Assembly (NCBI GenBank): GCA_025642075.2
Contig: JAODUO010000554.1
Coordinates: 226,001-290,000 of the forward strand
Length of the DNA stretch: 64,000 nt
From: Ridgeia piscesae
Lineage: Eukaryota; Annelida; Polychaeta; Sabellida; Siboglinidae
Direction: 5' to 3'
Shown: positions 49,485 through 60,579 of the stretch, one piece after another
Position numbering within the stretch: position 1 is the stretch's first letter
Layout of the letters: each line of letters starts with the position of its first letter
The notes under the pieces: model-generated
The model's input: only the letters and a program-made list of their open reading frames with translations
Database searches by the model: none
Told to the model about the DNA's origin: nothing
Position numbers and translations under genes: made by a program

Positions 49485-50537
49485 ATTCTATGATGTCGGA
49501 GGAGTTTATCATCGACCAGGTCTGTGAATCCAAGCGTGGGATCTGTGCGTATGTTGTGCGGGGCTAGCACACATAAAATAGTCCGGATCTATGCACCATA
49601 ATACACACCAAGTAGGACCGCATTACACCCTAACAATAGTTCGCACCATATAAAAGCCACCACCTAACAATAAGCGTTGTCCGAGTCAAGCAGCCGTCGT
49701 AACGCCAACACCTCTCTGAGGAGTCGCGACGCCGGCCGTCGGAGCAGCCTGCGATCATCGCAGGAATCATTGTGTCTGCACAAGTAAGTGCCGCGCACAA
49801 TATTGGCGCTGCGAGCAGGGTTAATTCTGTTTTATGTGAATTACGAACCTGTATCACAGTGTATGAAATATTCGTGTATGTTCTGTTGTGACAATTACCC
49901 AGGAGAAACCTGCCAGTTTTCAAGAGTTAATTGTTTACGGCTGAATTACACGCCAAATTCAAAATAGTTCAGGATAGGAACTTGCTGGTTCTGTTCACGA
50001 TTAGAATAAATATTGTTTCCATTTAATGTTTAGTTAACTATATCCTAGTACACAAATTGACCGCTGAAATTAATAACAGTTTTTGTGATTACAATGTGAT
50101 GTATTCTAACCAGTTTTGGGCGTGGTCACTGGCCGCTACGACCAACATTGTGCGTCGGTGGTTGCTACGCAACTGCCAACGGGACGAACGGGTTTAACCC
50201 TTTATATTTTTGGGGTGTTCATTTTTCATGGAACATAGATTGTCATGTATAACTAAATTAATGTTTAGGGTTTGTTTGTGTTCTTGCTACTTTATGGTGT
50301 TTAAGACATTCTATTATAGTTAATTTTTTTTAACAGTACAACGTTGGATATAATTACGACTTTGTTATTGTCACACTAAAATTACCAGTCACCGAGTATT
50401 ATCACAGTAATAGACGTATGCAATTGTAATTTTTGCGTGATATTATTATTTTGTAATCGTAAATAACTGGGTAGTTTATTCTCTATTGATATAATTATAT
50501 CTGACATATTAAAAAAAAAATCCATCTATATGTCAAC

Positions 50538-50858
50538 ATGACATCTACCCCTAACTTGTACACATGCACAAAAGAACAGCTCATGGAAGTAGCCGGGCTA
50601 TCTGCTACCAAGGCTACTAAAATACTCAATCTCAGAAAGAAGGGGAAAGTAGAAAGGAATGATTTGGCGACAGTCACAGATCCTGGCCCTAACTGGGATA
50701 ACTTACTCGAAACAGGACCTATTTCTTTAGATAAACTTACAACAGAACTATCTGCTTCACTTGAGAGTAGCAACAATGAAGTACAGCTGTTGAGGGAACA
50801 GCTTGATGAAAATGAAAATACAAATTCAGGAGAAAGATTGCAAAATTCTAGAATATGA
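50538..50858 (+). pseudogene. Gag-like ORF fragment with a helix-hairpin-helix-like start
   Basis: 106 codons. Residues about 11-45 (EQLMEVAGLSATKATKILNL then RKKGK, DLATV) look like a helix-hairpin-helix DNA-binding motif of the ComEA type; the rest is predicted coiled coil (EVQLLREQLDENEN). The frame breaks at 50858, and a neighbouring frame continues similar residues. No capsid homology or CCHC knuckle is visible. Confidence 0.5.
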
Positions 50859-51340
50859 ACAAGAAAGATCATGCAATGCTAGTCCAGGTAATTATGAATA
50901 CATGCAAGAAAAAGAGAGAGATTGATGAGGAGTTGCTACAGTGTGCGATGCAAACCGTAGGTGGTGAAGGGAGACAGGGATCGTATGAGAGTGAAAAGAT
51001 GGCGTATAGGAACTCTACAAAACCAAGCAGTCATCCTTTTGATGACAAACACCTGCTTGAGGCACATCCCAAAGATGGCATATACACTTCCTCACATTTG
51101 TTCAGAGCACGCATGAAGGAAGCAGCTAGCGACACACTGGTTCACAGATACACTCCGGTCGGTGTGAAACGTGAACCAGTGGGAGAGCTAGACATCACTA
51201 CCGGGGAACGACACACAATCGAGAAACAGGACACGGCTGAGTACCATGACACACCTAACAACTCCCGAAAAAAGGATGCGAATGAGACGAACTCCACTGG
51301 GGTTCCAAAAGGAAGAAGAGACTGTTACAATCCATGTTAG
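50855..51340 (+). pseudogene. Retroelement fragment between gag and pol
   Basis: 161-codon open frame overlapping the previous one by 4 bases, highly charged, without recognised domain. It ends where the reverse transcriptase frame starts (51334). The region is too short to hold capsid and protease, so an internal deletion is likely here. Confidence 0.4.
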
Positions 51341-51780
51341 AACAGGGAATCGTACAACCATCAGAGTCTGAGTGGGCTGCTGCGCCAGTCATCGTGTGTA
51401 AGCGTTGTGGAGGATTACGCTATTGCGTAGATTTCTGGAAATTAAATTCTGTAACACGGAAAGATGCATTTCCTATACCTCTAATTGAGGAGTGCCTAGA
51501 TCATTTAGAAGGAAATCTATATTTCAGCACACTAGATATGGCAAGTGGCTACTGGCAAATAAATATTGAACCCAAAGATCGTCATAAGACAGCGTTTATT
51601 ACCAGATGTGGCCTTTTTGAACATGTGCGAATGGCCCAGACATTGTGTAATGCACCAGCCACCTATCAGAGATCCATGAATCGAATATTGAAAAGCATAG
51701 TTTGGAAAAACGTGCTTGCTTACTTGGACGATGTAATTGTATTGGGAAAAACATTTCAAAACCATATTAATAATCTATAG
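51334..51780 (+). pseudogene. Reverse transcriptase (Ty3/Gypsy), frameshifted
   Basis: Palm and finger motifs are in order: LEQGIVQPSESEWAAAPVIV, YCVDFWKLN, DAFPIPLIEECLDHL, FSTLDMASGYWQI, and the catalytic YLDD at about residues 132-135. The frame shifts close to 51775, after which the thumb region continues in another frame. Confidence 0.9.
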
Positions 51781-52472
51781 AAACCTTAGATCATTTTCGT
51801 ACACACAAAATTAAACTGAAGCCACGGAAATGTGCACTTTTCCAACAGGAGGTTGAGTTTTGGGGACTTAAAGTAGGTATCGATGGTGTCGGCATTACAC
51901 AAAGTAAGATTGAAACAGTGCTAAATTGGCCGGTTCCACGTAACAAGACTGAAGTAGAATCATTCTTGGGATTTGTTAATTACCATAGAAATGTTATCCC
52001 AGATTTTGCAGAGAAAGCAAGTAGTCTGTATGAACTGACAGGATTGTGTACAACTTTCAATTGGTCAAGTAATCAGCAGGAAGCTTTTGAGATTCTAAAG
52101 AAATCTATGATAACAGCTCCTGTTTTGGCGTATCCCAATTCACACGATACTTTTATCTTGGATACTGATGCCAGTAATGTAGCTGTTGGAGTGGAATTAC
52201 TGCAGGTACAAGATGGGGTAGAACGAACCATAGCGTATGGGAGCCATATCCTAACACCAGCTCAGAGAAAGTACTGTACCACACGGAAGGAATTACTTGC
52301 AGTAGTTACCTTTCTAAATCAGTTTAGATTCTATCTCCTAGGGAAGCCATTTGTGGTATGCACTGACCATAACAGCTTAACTTGGCTAATGAGTTTCAAA
52401 TATACCGAAGGCCAATTAACTAGGTGGCTACAAGTAGTTGGCCAGTTTGACGTGAAAATGGAATGGCGTTGA
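51781..52472 (+). pseudogene. RT thumb and RNase H of the Ty3/Gypsy element
   Basis: It contains FLGFVNYHRNVIPDFAEKA (thumb/connection) and RNase H motifs LDTDASNVAVGVEL, RKELLAVVTF and TDHNSLTWL. Catalytic D, E and D positions are kept. It then stops 30 residues earlier than expected, at an abrupt join to integrase C-terminal sequence (52463). Confidence 0.9.
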
Positions 52473-53190
52473 GAGCGATAGTGAATCGGACAACTGGATT
52501 CACACCTAATATGATGATGTTAGGAAGAGAAGTAACTTTACCTTCCGAATTAATCACGGGAAAGTCTCTGGTAAATGAAGATGCACGAGAACCAGCTAAA
52601 CACGTAAAGAAATTACGTGAAACCCTTCATGCTGTACACAATCTTGCCAGGTCCAAACTGAAGGAAAATCAGTTTATCAAAAACATTCTCATGACAGGAA
52701 ATTATTCGAAAATAGGTATCAAGTAGGAGATCTTGTTTATCTATTAGGAGGAATAGCCAAAGTAGGCGAGAGCAGGAAATTGAAACCAGTGTATACTGGT
52801 CCATTCATTGTCTGTCAGTTTTATCCTCCTGCATTATACAACACACAGGGAAGGAGGAGAAACAGGTCGAAGGTGGTGCATCACGACCGCCTTCGTCCCT
52901 GCAATGACAGATTCATAACTTTCTGGGCCAGGAGGGAACATCAGAAAATACTAGATTCTGATGAGATGATACCTTACGTGGATGAGGAGGATATCGACCT
53001 GACCCTGATAACAGCTGCAGAGAGGGAGGCCGAATGTAGTGACAAGCATGGCCCTCAAAGCAAACCAGTGGAGGACACCACTCCAACATCAGTCACTGCT
53101 ACATCGCATCCTACATACTCTAGGGGGGCCGGGTTATTACTAAACCTCAAAAATATCAGGACTATGAGTGATGGGCATAAAATAAAATAA
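52463..53190 (+). pseudogene. Integrase C-terminal remnant
   Basis: Two frames: RTTGFTPNMMMLGREVTLPS (typical of the end of the Gypsy integrase catalytic core), then GDLVYLL and RKLKPVYTGPFIV, followed by SKVVHHDRLRPC. No HHCC zinc finger or DDE triad is present. No chromodomain is seen. Confidence 0.85.
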
Positions 53191-53289
53191 TTAGTAAGAA
53201 AAAGAACAGAAATAAATTGCTCCTGTGTCGAACTTCGCACTACATGAGCTATCATGGATTATATATTTTTTACTTTAGATATGTTGTTT

Positions 53290-54397
53290 TATTTATTTAG
53301 AGATGTCTCTGGAAGATGTGTGAAATACTCCTGCTTCATGTGTTCATGAACATACCTGACGTGTTCCTGATTGTGAGTTGTGTGAAGTACTCCTGCTTCA
53401 TGTGTTCATGAACATAACTGATGTGTTCCTGATTGTGAGTTGTGTAAAGTACTCCTGCTTCATGTGTTCATGAACATACCTGATGTGTTCCTGATTGCGA
53501 GTTGTATGAAGTACTCCTGCTTCATGTGTTCATGAACATAACTGATGTGTTCCTGATTGTGAGTTGTGTAAAGTACTCCTGCTTCATGTGTTCATGAACA
53601 TACCTGACGTGTTCCTGATTGTGAGTTGTGTAAAGTACTCCTGCTTCATGTGTTCATGAACATACCTGATGTGTTCCTGATTGTGAGTTGTGTGAAGTAC
53701 TCCTGCTTCATGTGTTCATGAACATAACTGATGTGTTCCTGATTGTGAGTTGTATGAAGTACTCCTGCTTCATGTGTTCATGAACATACCTGACGTGTTC
53801 CTGATTGCGAGTTGTATGAAGTACTCCTGCTTCATGTGTTCATGAACATACCTCATGTGTTCCTGATTGTGATTTGTGTGAAGTACTCCTGCTTCATGTG
53901 TTCATGAACATACCTGATGTGTTCCTGATTGTGAGTTGTGTGAAGTACTCCTGCTTCATGTGTTCATGAACATACCTGATGTGTTCCTGATTGTGAGTTG
54001 TATGAAGTACTCCTGCTTCATGTGTTCATGAACATACCTCATGTGTTCCTGATTGTGATTTGTGTGAAGTACTCCTGCTTCATGTGTTCATGAACATACC
54101 TGATGTGTTCCTGATTGTGAGTTGTGTGAAGTACTCCTGCTTCATGTGTTCATGAACATACCTGACGTGTTCCTGATTGCGAGTTGTATGAAGTACTCCT
54201 GCTTCATGTGTTTATGAACATACCTGACGTGTTCTTGATTGTGAGTTGTGTGAAGTACTCCTGCTTCATGTGTTCATGAACATAACTGATGTGTTCCTGA
54301 TTGTGAGTTGTGTAAAGTACTCCTGCTTCATGTGTTCATGAACATACCTGACGTGTTCCTGATTGTGAGTTGTGTGAAGTACTCCTGCTTCATGTGT
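53290..54397 (-). repeat. 62-bp minisatellite made of MRRF exon end plus donor
   Basis: About 18 units. On the minus strand each contains ACATGAAGCAGGAGTACTTC, ACACAACTCACAATCAGGAA, CACGTCAG and then donor GTATGTTCATG. The unit nearest 54397 is continuous with the real MRRF-like exon, so the array grew from that exon edge. Variants change ACG to ACA and GTGTG to GTATG. Confidence 0.95.
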
Positions 54398-54497
54398 TCC
54401 AAAGCCATGTCCATTTGACTCTTCATTTTCTCAAAATTTACGATTTCATTCAGCTCTTCAGGTGACAAATTCACTGCAGGTTTTCCGTCTTTCTTGC
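54348..54497 (-). CDS. MRRF: Mitochondrial ribosome recycling factor-like exon
   Basis: Minus strand: TTTCAG|GCAAGAAAGAC ... TCAG|GTATGT, phase 1-1, 50 residues. It encodes KKDGKPAVNLSPEELNEIVN, FEKMKSQMDMALEHMKQEYF, TQLTIRNTS. The pattern V-N-(5)-L..I.N.E...M....E..K..(F)...L.IR.T matches the start of the mitochondrial RRF domain, which helps dissociate mitoribosomes after translation. No later RRF exons could be found downstream in the window. The exon could belong to a live gene interrupted by repeats or to a partial gene copy. Confidence 0.75.
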
Positions 54498-54922
54498 CTG
54501 AAATTTAAATATTTTGCAAAGTAATTACTCCTACAAAATTAACATGCCTATGACTTACTCGGAAAAAAAATTCCTGGACATACTACCCTGGTAGTTGATT
54601 ATTTGTTTTCCACATTAGGACAATCAGGTCTCTTCACATAAGGTTACACTGTCCAAAGCCTTAAATATCACACACTGATCCATCATAACATATTTGAATA
54701 TGATTACTTGATATCTCTAACTAAATAACTGAAATAGTGATTAACTATTGTGCATAACAATGTTGCACTATTACTTAACTATTAATTAGGATTCAAAGGC
54801 AAAGCATTAGACTGAGGCCAATAGCACTGATGTAAACAATCAATATTATTATGATTTCAATTTGGATCAAACAATGAGTTTTCCTTTGATCCCTGGTTAA
54901 TTACATTGTGAAAAGAACACAC

Positions 54923-55175
54923 CTTTATCCCTCCTTCCGCCTCCTTTCTTTGCATAGCCTCAAACCTGGCTGATGGAGATGTTTCCTGCCCCAGCAAACT
55001 GTGCCGTACAAGTTAGATTGTGGTAGCAGTAAAGGGCCACGGATCCAAGATTCTCAGACTGAACCAGGACGCTACCGAGACGACGCACTGTTGTTGGTCC
55101 AGTGACACGTGGTGCATGCCGCAAGTAATGACTGCATCTCGTTACCAACATCCGAAGCACCATCTCTGCAAACTC
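54923..55175 (-). CDS. MRRF: MRRF-like exon with transit peptide and in-frame TGA
   Basis: Minus strand: CTTTCCAG|GAG ... AAAG|GTGTGT. The ATG at 55163 opens MVLRMLVTRCSHYLRHAPRV, rich in Arg and hydrophobic residues with no acidic ones, like a mitochondrial targeting peptide. The frame runs to ISISQV, meets TGA at 54962-54960, then continues GYAKKGGGRRDK and joins the next exon in the correct phase (GKKDGKPAV). The stop stands where an Arg (CGA) is likely. It may be a nonsense change in a pseudogene, a polymorphism or a base error. Confidence 0.6.
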
Positions 55176-55605
55176 CTGGAAAGGAAGCAATTGTATTTCT
55201 TAAAGACTGTCAGCGTTTAGTTATTTGTAGTGAATATGTACTAATTCTCAGAGACACATATCCTTCTCTTCTGTATTAATAATGGCAAAAGTCCTGATTG
55301 AAAGTCACTTAAGAGCATAACAGCATATTAGATACATGCAAATTACATATCCTGGTCCTGCGTATACTAACTGCCATCATTATCATGTCTACAATTATTT
55401 ATTATCAGTAATTACGGTTAATTTGTTTTATAATTAGCACACAGTGTAATGTAGGCCTATCATGTCATGGCAGAAAGTTCTCAGCAGTGTTCTGTATGCT
55501 TAATATGCTCTGTACAAACTGGTAAATAGTATTAAAGCTTTATTTTCAATTTTCAACATGCATTACATTTTAAATTGGAATGTAGTCTGGCGTTTACACA
55601 CATAG
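55176..55605. other. Unique sequence upstream of the MRRF-like exon
   Basis: No gene recognised. A 38-base segment (CACAGTGTAATGTAGGCC to GCAGAAAGT, near 55439-55477) is repeated at 55940-55980, and CTCAGAGACACATA at 55247 recurs at 55875. Confidence 0.5.
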
Positions 55606-55607
55606 TG

Positions 55608-55609
<2 letters not shown>

Positions 55610-55659
<50 letters not shown>

Positions 55660-55682
55660 ATAAAATGAAATATGGCAAATAA

Positions 55683-55724
<42 letters not shown>
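55610..55724. repeat. Two (AT)n tracts
   Basis: AT dinucleotide runs at 55612-55655 and 55688-55723, separated by a short spacer. Confidence 0.97.
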
Positions 55725-55726
<2 letters not shown>

Positions 55727-56948
55727 TGTATAATTGTTAACAATCTGCTATATGAAAGAATGCTGCAGCTATCCATTAACCCGCAGTTTATGGTCTGTAT
55801 GGTGGATATCCTTTTTAGGACATTAAAGCGAATTGAATTAGTCATATACAATATACATAAAGTAGAAATAAATCTCAGAGACACATACTCATGAGGTGGG
55901 GAGGATGATGACCCACAAACTATACTGGAAAAAAGACAGGACACAGTGTAATGTAGGCCTATCATGTCATGACAGAAAGTGGTTGTTTTGGGTCTGGTAG
56001 TTTCAGCTTGCCAGTTAAGGCCAAACAACAATAGGGCCGTGGGCTGGGGTCCATTTCACTAAGTTTATTTTGCTTGTACGGAAAATCCATCATTAAACAG
56101 AATATGTTGTTTAATTTAAAGGGTGTTATAAATAAATTAAAATACATTGCCATACAACTGAACACTATTTATATTTCCTTGACTCTTGAGTTGGCTGAGT
56201 AATTGACAAACTAACGAAACTGTTCTGATGTCGTGTTCTGGTTTAGGATTATTAAGGAGCGAAATCGATTTTAATGACGAAATGGGCCTTATAAGATATT
56301 AAGAAATTTAATGAAAAGAATCCCCGGAAAAGTATGTTGACGATAGTCGACAGGACAGCCGCAGACCGGGTATCAAAACAGGGGAATCCCAGAACACAAG
56401 CGAGCAGAGGCCGGGATTCCAGGTCCCGACTTCTACAAAAAAGTTATTGGCGTATCATATTGTGACTGTGTGTCACGCTGAGGAAATATCAACACACATC
56501 AATGTGTCGAGTTAGGAAACATTGTAACTGCTCATCGAATTGACATCTACCAACGAGTGCCCTATAAACTACGAAACATCACCTTTCAATGTGACAGTTC
56601 TGTATTTAGCACGGGTTTTTCAACAACCTTGACATTGTAAAAACAGGTAAAACATCCGTACGGTGATTTGAACATGGTTACACACCATTATAACGACAAC
56701 GACAGTAGCGCGTTTTTTGCGCATTTACGTAGGTGTCATGAAAACTGTTTTAATTATACTTCCATTCAGTGCAGTTCAGTTCATTACAAGAAAGAAAATA
56801 CTGTAGTGTGCTTTGTATTACAGTGTTTTGACAAATGTGTTATTTTAAGTAAGTTTTATTAAAATAATTCACACATACAGGATAACTTATTTGTTATATC
56901 AGTCAGGGCTATGCCTATGTCCAGATGCATTATTGTATGTGTACTTGG

Positions 56949-57155
56949 TTACATACACTTGTTATAAATGTAACAGATTAATATTTTTGAAATTATTCTA
57001 TACTGTAATTGATTATTAATAATTTTCATTAAGTATCTCTCCCTCGATCTCGATCTCTTGCTCTTTCTCTCGCTCTGTCTCTCCCGGCCTTCATGGGAAT
57101 CACCACCTCTTCTCCACCAATCATGTCTCTCGCTCCCATGTCGTCCATTTCCTGT
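56949..57155 (-). CDS. Possible last exon of an uncharacterised minus-strand gene
   Basis: Minus strand from GGCTACAAG|ACA to TAA. It encodes TGNGRHGSERHDWWRRGGDS, then an RS/RE-rich stretch ending KSKRSRSRERY, followed by an AT-rich-coded tail that is probably not protein-like. RS/RE-rich sequence is seen in splicing-related proteins, but no family is recognised. Splice sites linking it to the exon at 57882-57976 are weak. Confidence 0.25.
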   Translation of the reverse strand, partial: TGNGRHGSERHDWWRRGGDSHEGRERQSERKSKRSRSRERYLMKIINNQLQYRIISKILICYIYNKCM

Positions 57156-57881
57156 CTTGTAGCCAATCAAACATCAAACATAACATGTTAGATGGAAGAC
57201 TCCAACTTTCCTATAACAGCAGTCTTTGAAGTATGACAACTCCTATGCCTTGATATCGCCACTGCAGTCCTCTGCATATTCTACGCTGACCTCAAGAAGA
57301 GTTATTACTGTTGCATTTAACTTGATGACCTGGCAGAACTCTGATGCTGGTCATATATGATGCTGCCAGCTAGAAACATTTTATCTGCATTCTTCTACAG
57401 CCCACATGTAGGTCTTATGTCATAGTTGTTTGGGTTGCATATTAATTCCTGTTTGTTTGGCAACCAAGGTGCAGGCCATTTATGAAGAAAGCATTAATAT
57501 TCCTGCATATATACATTGATACATATACAAACTTGACTGTAGTTTGATGCATTTCAGAGATGTCACAAAAGCAGCTGAACTTATTAAATAGAATCAATGT
57601 GTGTGCACACAACTTGTAATGTTTGCACAAGGAACACCAGCAGGGTGTGAACCTGCCACACACAACAATGAATCGATATTACCCTAAACTGTCCAAGTGA
57701 ACAAAATGGTTAGACAAACAACTGACATTGCTTTTGCATTACAACACAGTATTCTAAATGCAATCAGTCACAACTGTATTTTATACTATTAGAAAATTTT
57801 ACTTTATATCATATGACAGGAATACATAATTATTAGTATACAACCTAAACAATTATGCACAAATTCACTTTTCTGGATAAC

Positions 57882-57976
57882 AAATGCTGCTAACATTGTA
57901 TTGAACTCTTCTTTTGTGGAAATACGTTCTCCATCACCGTGGCTGTCAAACACCCTATCTGAACGATTGTTTCTAC
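57882..57976 (-). CDS. Candidate exon of an uncharacterised minus-strand gene
   Basis: Minus strand: GTCACTTTTTCAG|GT AGA AAC..., phase 1. It encodes RNNRSDRVFDSHGDGERIST then KEEFNTMLAAF. DSHGDGERISTKE looks like an EF-hand loop with one residue too many, so I do not claim calcium binding. The downstream donor (GTTATC) is weak. Confidence 0.35.
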
Positions 57977-57989
57977 CTGAAAAAGTGAC

Positions 57990-59076
57990 AAATTACAAAA
58001 CAAGTAGAGTTGTTTCCCACAAGCATAAGTTCTTAATGGTGGTTATTACAATAAAACATGTTGCATTGCTTATCCACCATTTTCTCTAGTTGATTATCCT
58101 CTGTATGTCTAATGACATCCCAAATATGAATAGGGTGTCATTTAATACACATTAGGTTTAATAGTGTGTGTGTAAAATATTTATGACATTGCTTTATTGA
58201 CTATAATACAATGAAACTTTATAATAAGACTGACGTAGTATTGTTCAAATTAGTGTCTTCGCAGGAGTGACGCTGTTGGTGGCACTCCAGTCAAGAGACT
58301 TATTTACTCTGCTCATTTCTCCTGTTCAATGTATCTGTTTGTGGCCATATTATGTTGGTCTATCCCATTTCATTTGTTTCTTTTTCAGTGTCTCTGTGCC
58401 AGGTGGCCTTCTCTTCACCTCTTACCTGTTGTTTCCATGTGTTGGCTTAACAGATGAGCGCTACATGAGAAATATATAATAGTTATTAAAATATAATGAA
58501 CAAAAGCAAAAAATCATTAAAATTCATCAATACATATAATACAATAGATGTATTTTAAAAACTACATGAAAGTCCTCCAAGATATAGTCAAGCAGGCAGA
58601 CAAGGCAACGTTCAACAGGTTCAACCATTTTATAAACAAACAAAATGTAAAACGAATTAATTAAAATGTATCGTGAAACTGAGATAAACAGGCAATTTTA
58701 AACATAAATTCCATGAAATTATGTAATTTATAATATCAGATAATGAAAAGAAAAAGAGAGAATCCGGAAGTGTGAGACACTGGGAACATTCTGCCTATAG
58801 TACAATCTAATGTAGCTAATTGGGCTCGGAACTCCGCTTTGGTTGCTCCTTACGACGTTCCCCTGGCGAGAAACGTCACGACCTTCAACCCTCACAACTG
58901 ATCACTGTGCTACGAGAAAGGGAGGGAGTATCTGCCCCTAAGCCCGACGTGCCATTGCCGGATGTGACGCTCCATATTGCGAGCATCACGTAATACACCA
59001 TTTGCCACAAGACTTGTCAGACCTTAAACTGTTATATCTATTTCCAGTGAAGTTATTTGTATTGTAGAATGGCGTT
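57990..59076. other. Unique sequence, possible regulatory segment
   Basis: Mostly AT-rich. At 58825-58990 there is a GC- and CpG-richer stretch (CTTACGACGTTCCCCTGGCG, GCCCGACGTGCCATTGCC) without a coding frame; it could be promoter-like, but nothing decides this. Confidence 0.35.
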
Positions 59077-59832
59077 AAAACATCGTTTATATGTTATAGT
59101 ATATCATATGACACATTAAACATGTTAACATATGAAACTATAATTATTCATCCATGCAGATTTATGGATAGGTATCTTTTACAGTAGGCGACGTGAAACC
59201 AAGATGGCGCACACATCGTCGCCATTTTGTCCTTCATAATATGTAACGAGGAATTACTTTAAAATGTTGATACCTAATTCGCATAATTCCATATAACTCA
59301 AATTGGTAAACAAAAATACATAACATAAAATAATAAACATATAACAGATGTAGACTTAGACAAATTTAGTTATTATATTTCAAATATTATTGACACCAAT
59401 TAGCATAGTGATCATAATTTTGTTTTCCACATGCGTGTTGGCTTAAACAGGCAAAACATCGTTTATATGTTATATTATATCATATGATACATTAAACATG
59501 TTAACATGTGAAACTATAATTATTCATCCATGCAGATTTATGGATAGGTATGTTTTATAACAGGCGACGTGAAACCAAGATGGCGCACACATCGTCGCCA
59601 TTTTGTCCTTCATAAAATGTAACAAGGAATTACTTTTAAATGTTGATACATAATACGTATAATTCCATATAACTCAAATTGGTAAACAAGAATACATAAC
59701 ATAAAATAATAAACATATAACAGATGTAGACTAAGACAAATTTAGTTATTTTATTTAAGATATTATCGACACCAATCAGTATAGTGATCATAATGTTGTT
59801 TTCCACATGCGTATTGGCTTAAACAGGCAAAA
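59077..59832. repeat. Tandem duplication, 2 copies of about 376 bp
   Basis: 59077-59452 and 59453-59832 are about 95 percent alike by eye. Each begins AAAACATCGTTTATATGTTA and ends GGCTTAAACAGGC. Each contains AAGATGGCG and, 10 bases later, CGCCATTTT. Confidence 0.95.
59201..59604. promoter_or_regulatory. Paired inverted YY1-like sites, in two tandem copies
   Basis: AAGATGGCG (59201-59209, plus) faces CGCCATTTT (59220-59228, AAAATGGCG on minus); the same pair is at 59577-59585 and 59596-59604. AANATGGCG is the YY1 core motif. The pairs are conserved between duplicate copies although other positions changed. Binding is not shown. Confidence 0.4.
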
Positions 59833-60294
59833 GCACTTCCACAACAATGGTATTGATTATAGGGGGAAAAACTAGACCACAAAGAACCTTTCTCATCGGA
59901 GTAAGCAATGGATTAAAAGATCTTAAAGATAATAATAATAATAATAATAATAATAACTTTTGACACCATCAAATCCGGGACGGCTGTCCCGTTCACGGGT
60001 GTGTACATACATGTAAATTTGCGTATACTGGTTAAAATAATGGTGACAGTAATAATGATAATAATGTAAAGTAATGAGACACTATGATAAAAAAACGGGT
60101 AAAATTGGCTATGTATAAATTAAATAATTCTTTAAAAAAATGAATATTAAACATAGACATTACAGACAAAACATTAGAACCCGCTATACTGCACTGATAG
60201 TAATAAAAATAAATAAGATAAATAATATATATAATATATGTATACATCGTAATAATAAATTAGCTAAAATATAATGTTCGTTGTGTGAAACTAG
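59833..60294. other. AT-rich unique sequence
   Basis: Contains an (AAT)n run near 59929-59955. No gene or element recognised. Confidence 0.45.
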
Positions 60295-60560
60295 TTATGT
60301 GGAAAATAAAAGTGTCTTTAATTGCTTCTTGAACTGTGTAATGTTGCTGTTGTCACGTATGTTCCTTGGAAGTTTGTTTCACAGAGTGGGTTCTGCACAG
60401 GCAAATGCACGGCGGCCGAAACGTTCCAGGTTGACTCTGGGCACCTCTAGCAGTAACCCGCCTGCAGAGCGCAGCGAACGGGGAGGTGTGTGGCGGCGTA
60501 GCAGTGCCGCAAGATACTCCGGCGTGCCATTGTATATGGCCCTGTGCACAAGTACAAACG
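60295..60560 (-). mobile_element. LINE ORF2 C-terminal fragment
   Basis: Minus strand frame reads LVHRAIYNGTPEYLAALLRR, HTPPRSLRSAGGLLLEVPRV, FGRRAFACAEPTL, stop, NKLPRNIRDNSNITQFKKQL, KTLLFST, stop. This matches the end of LINE ORF2 (YL..LL..Y.P.R.LRS....L.VPR....GDRAFS..AP.LWN.LP..I......F+..LKT.LF). The expected Trp before NKLP is TGA here. 5' truncated and dead. Confidence 0.8.
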
Positions 60561-60579
60561 TAGATCTACGTTAAATAAA

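Larger units (their letters stand above)
49485..53210 (+). mobile_element. Decayed Ty3/Gypsy LTR retrotransposon, internally deleted
   Basis: A 5' LTR-like region (about 49485-49800) holds a TATA-type box CATATAAAAG near 49649; TGGCGCTGCGAGCAGGG at 49804 sits where a tRNA primer-binding site is expected. Downstream come a gag-like frame, reverse transcriptase, RNase H and the C-terminal part of integrase in the Ty3/Gypsy order. Protease, nucleocapsid zinc knuckles, and the integrase zinc-binding and DDE core are missing, and there are several frame breaks. No 3' LTR is found before the 62-bp array, so the copy is dead and truncated. LTR borders are estimates. Confidence 0.85.

Noticed and set aside
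57882..57976. EF-hand calcium-binding loop (DSHGDGERISTKE)
   Set aside because: The spacing from the first Asp to the last Glu is one residue too long and the hydrophobic position is shifted, so a standard EF-hand cannot be claimed.
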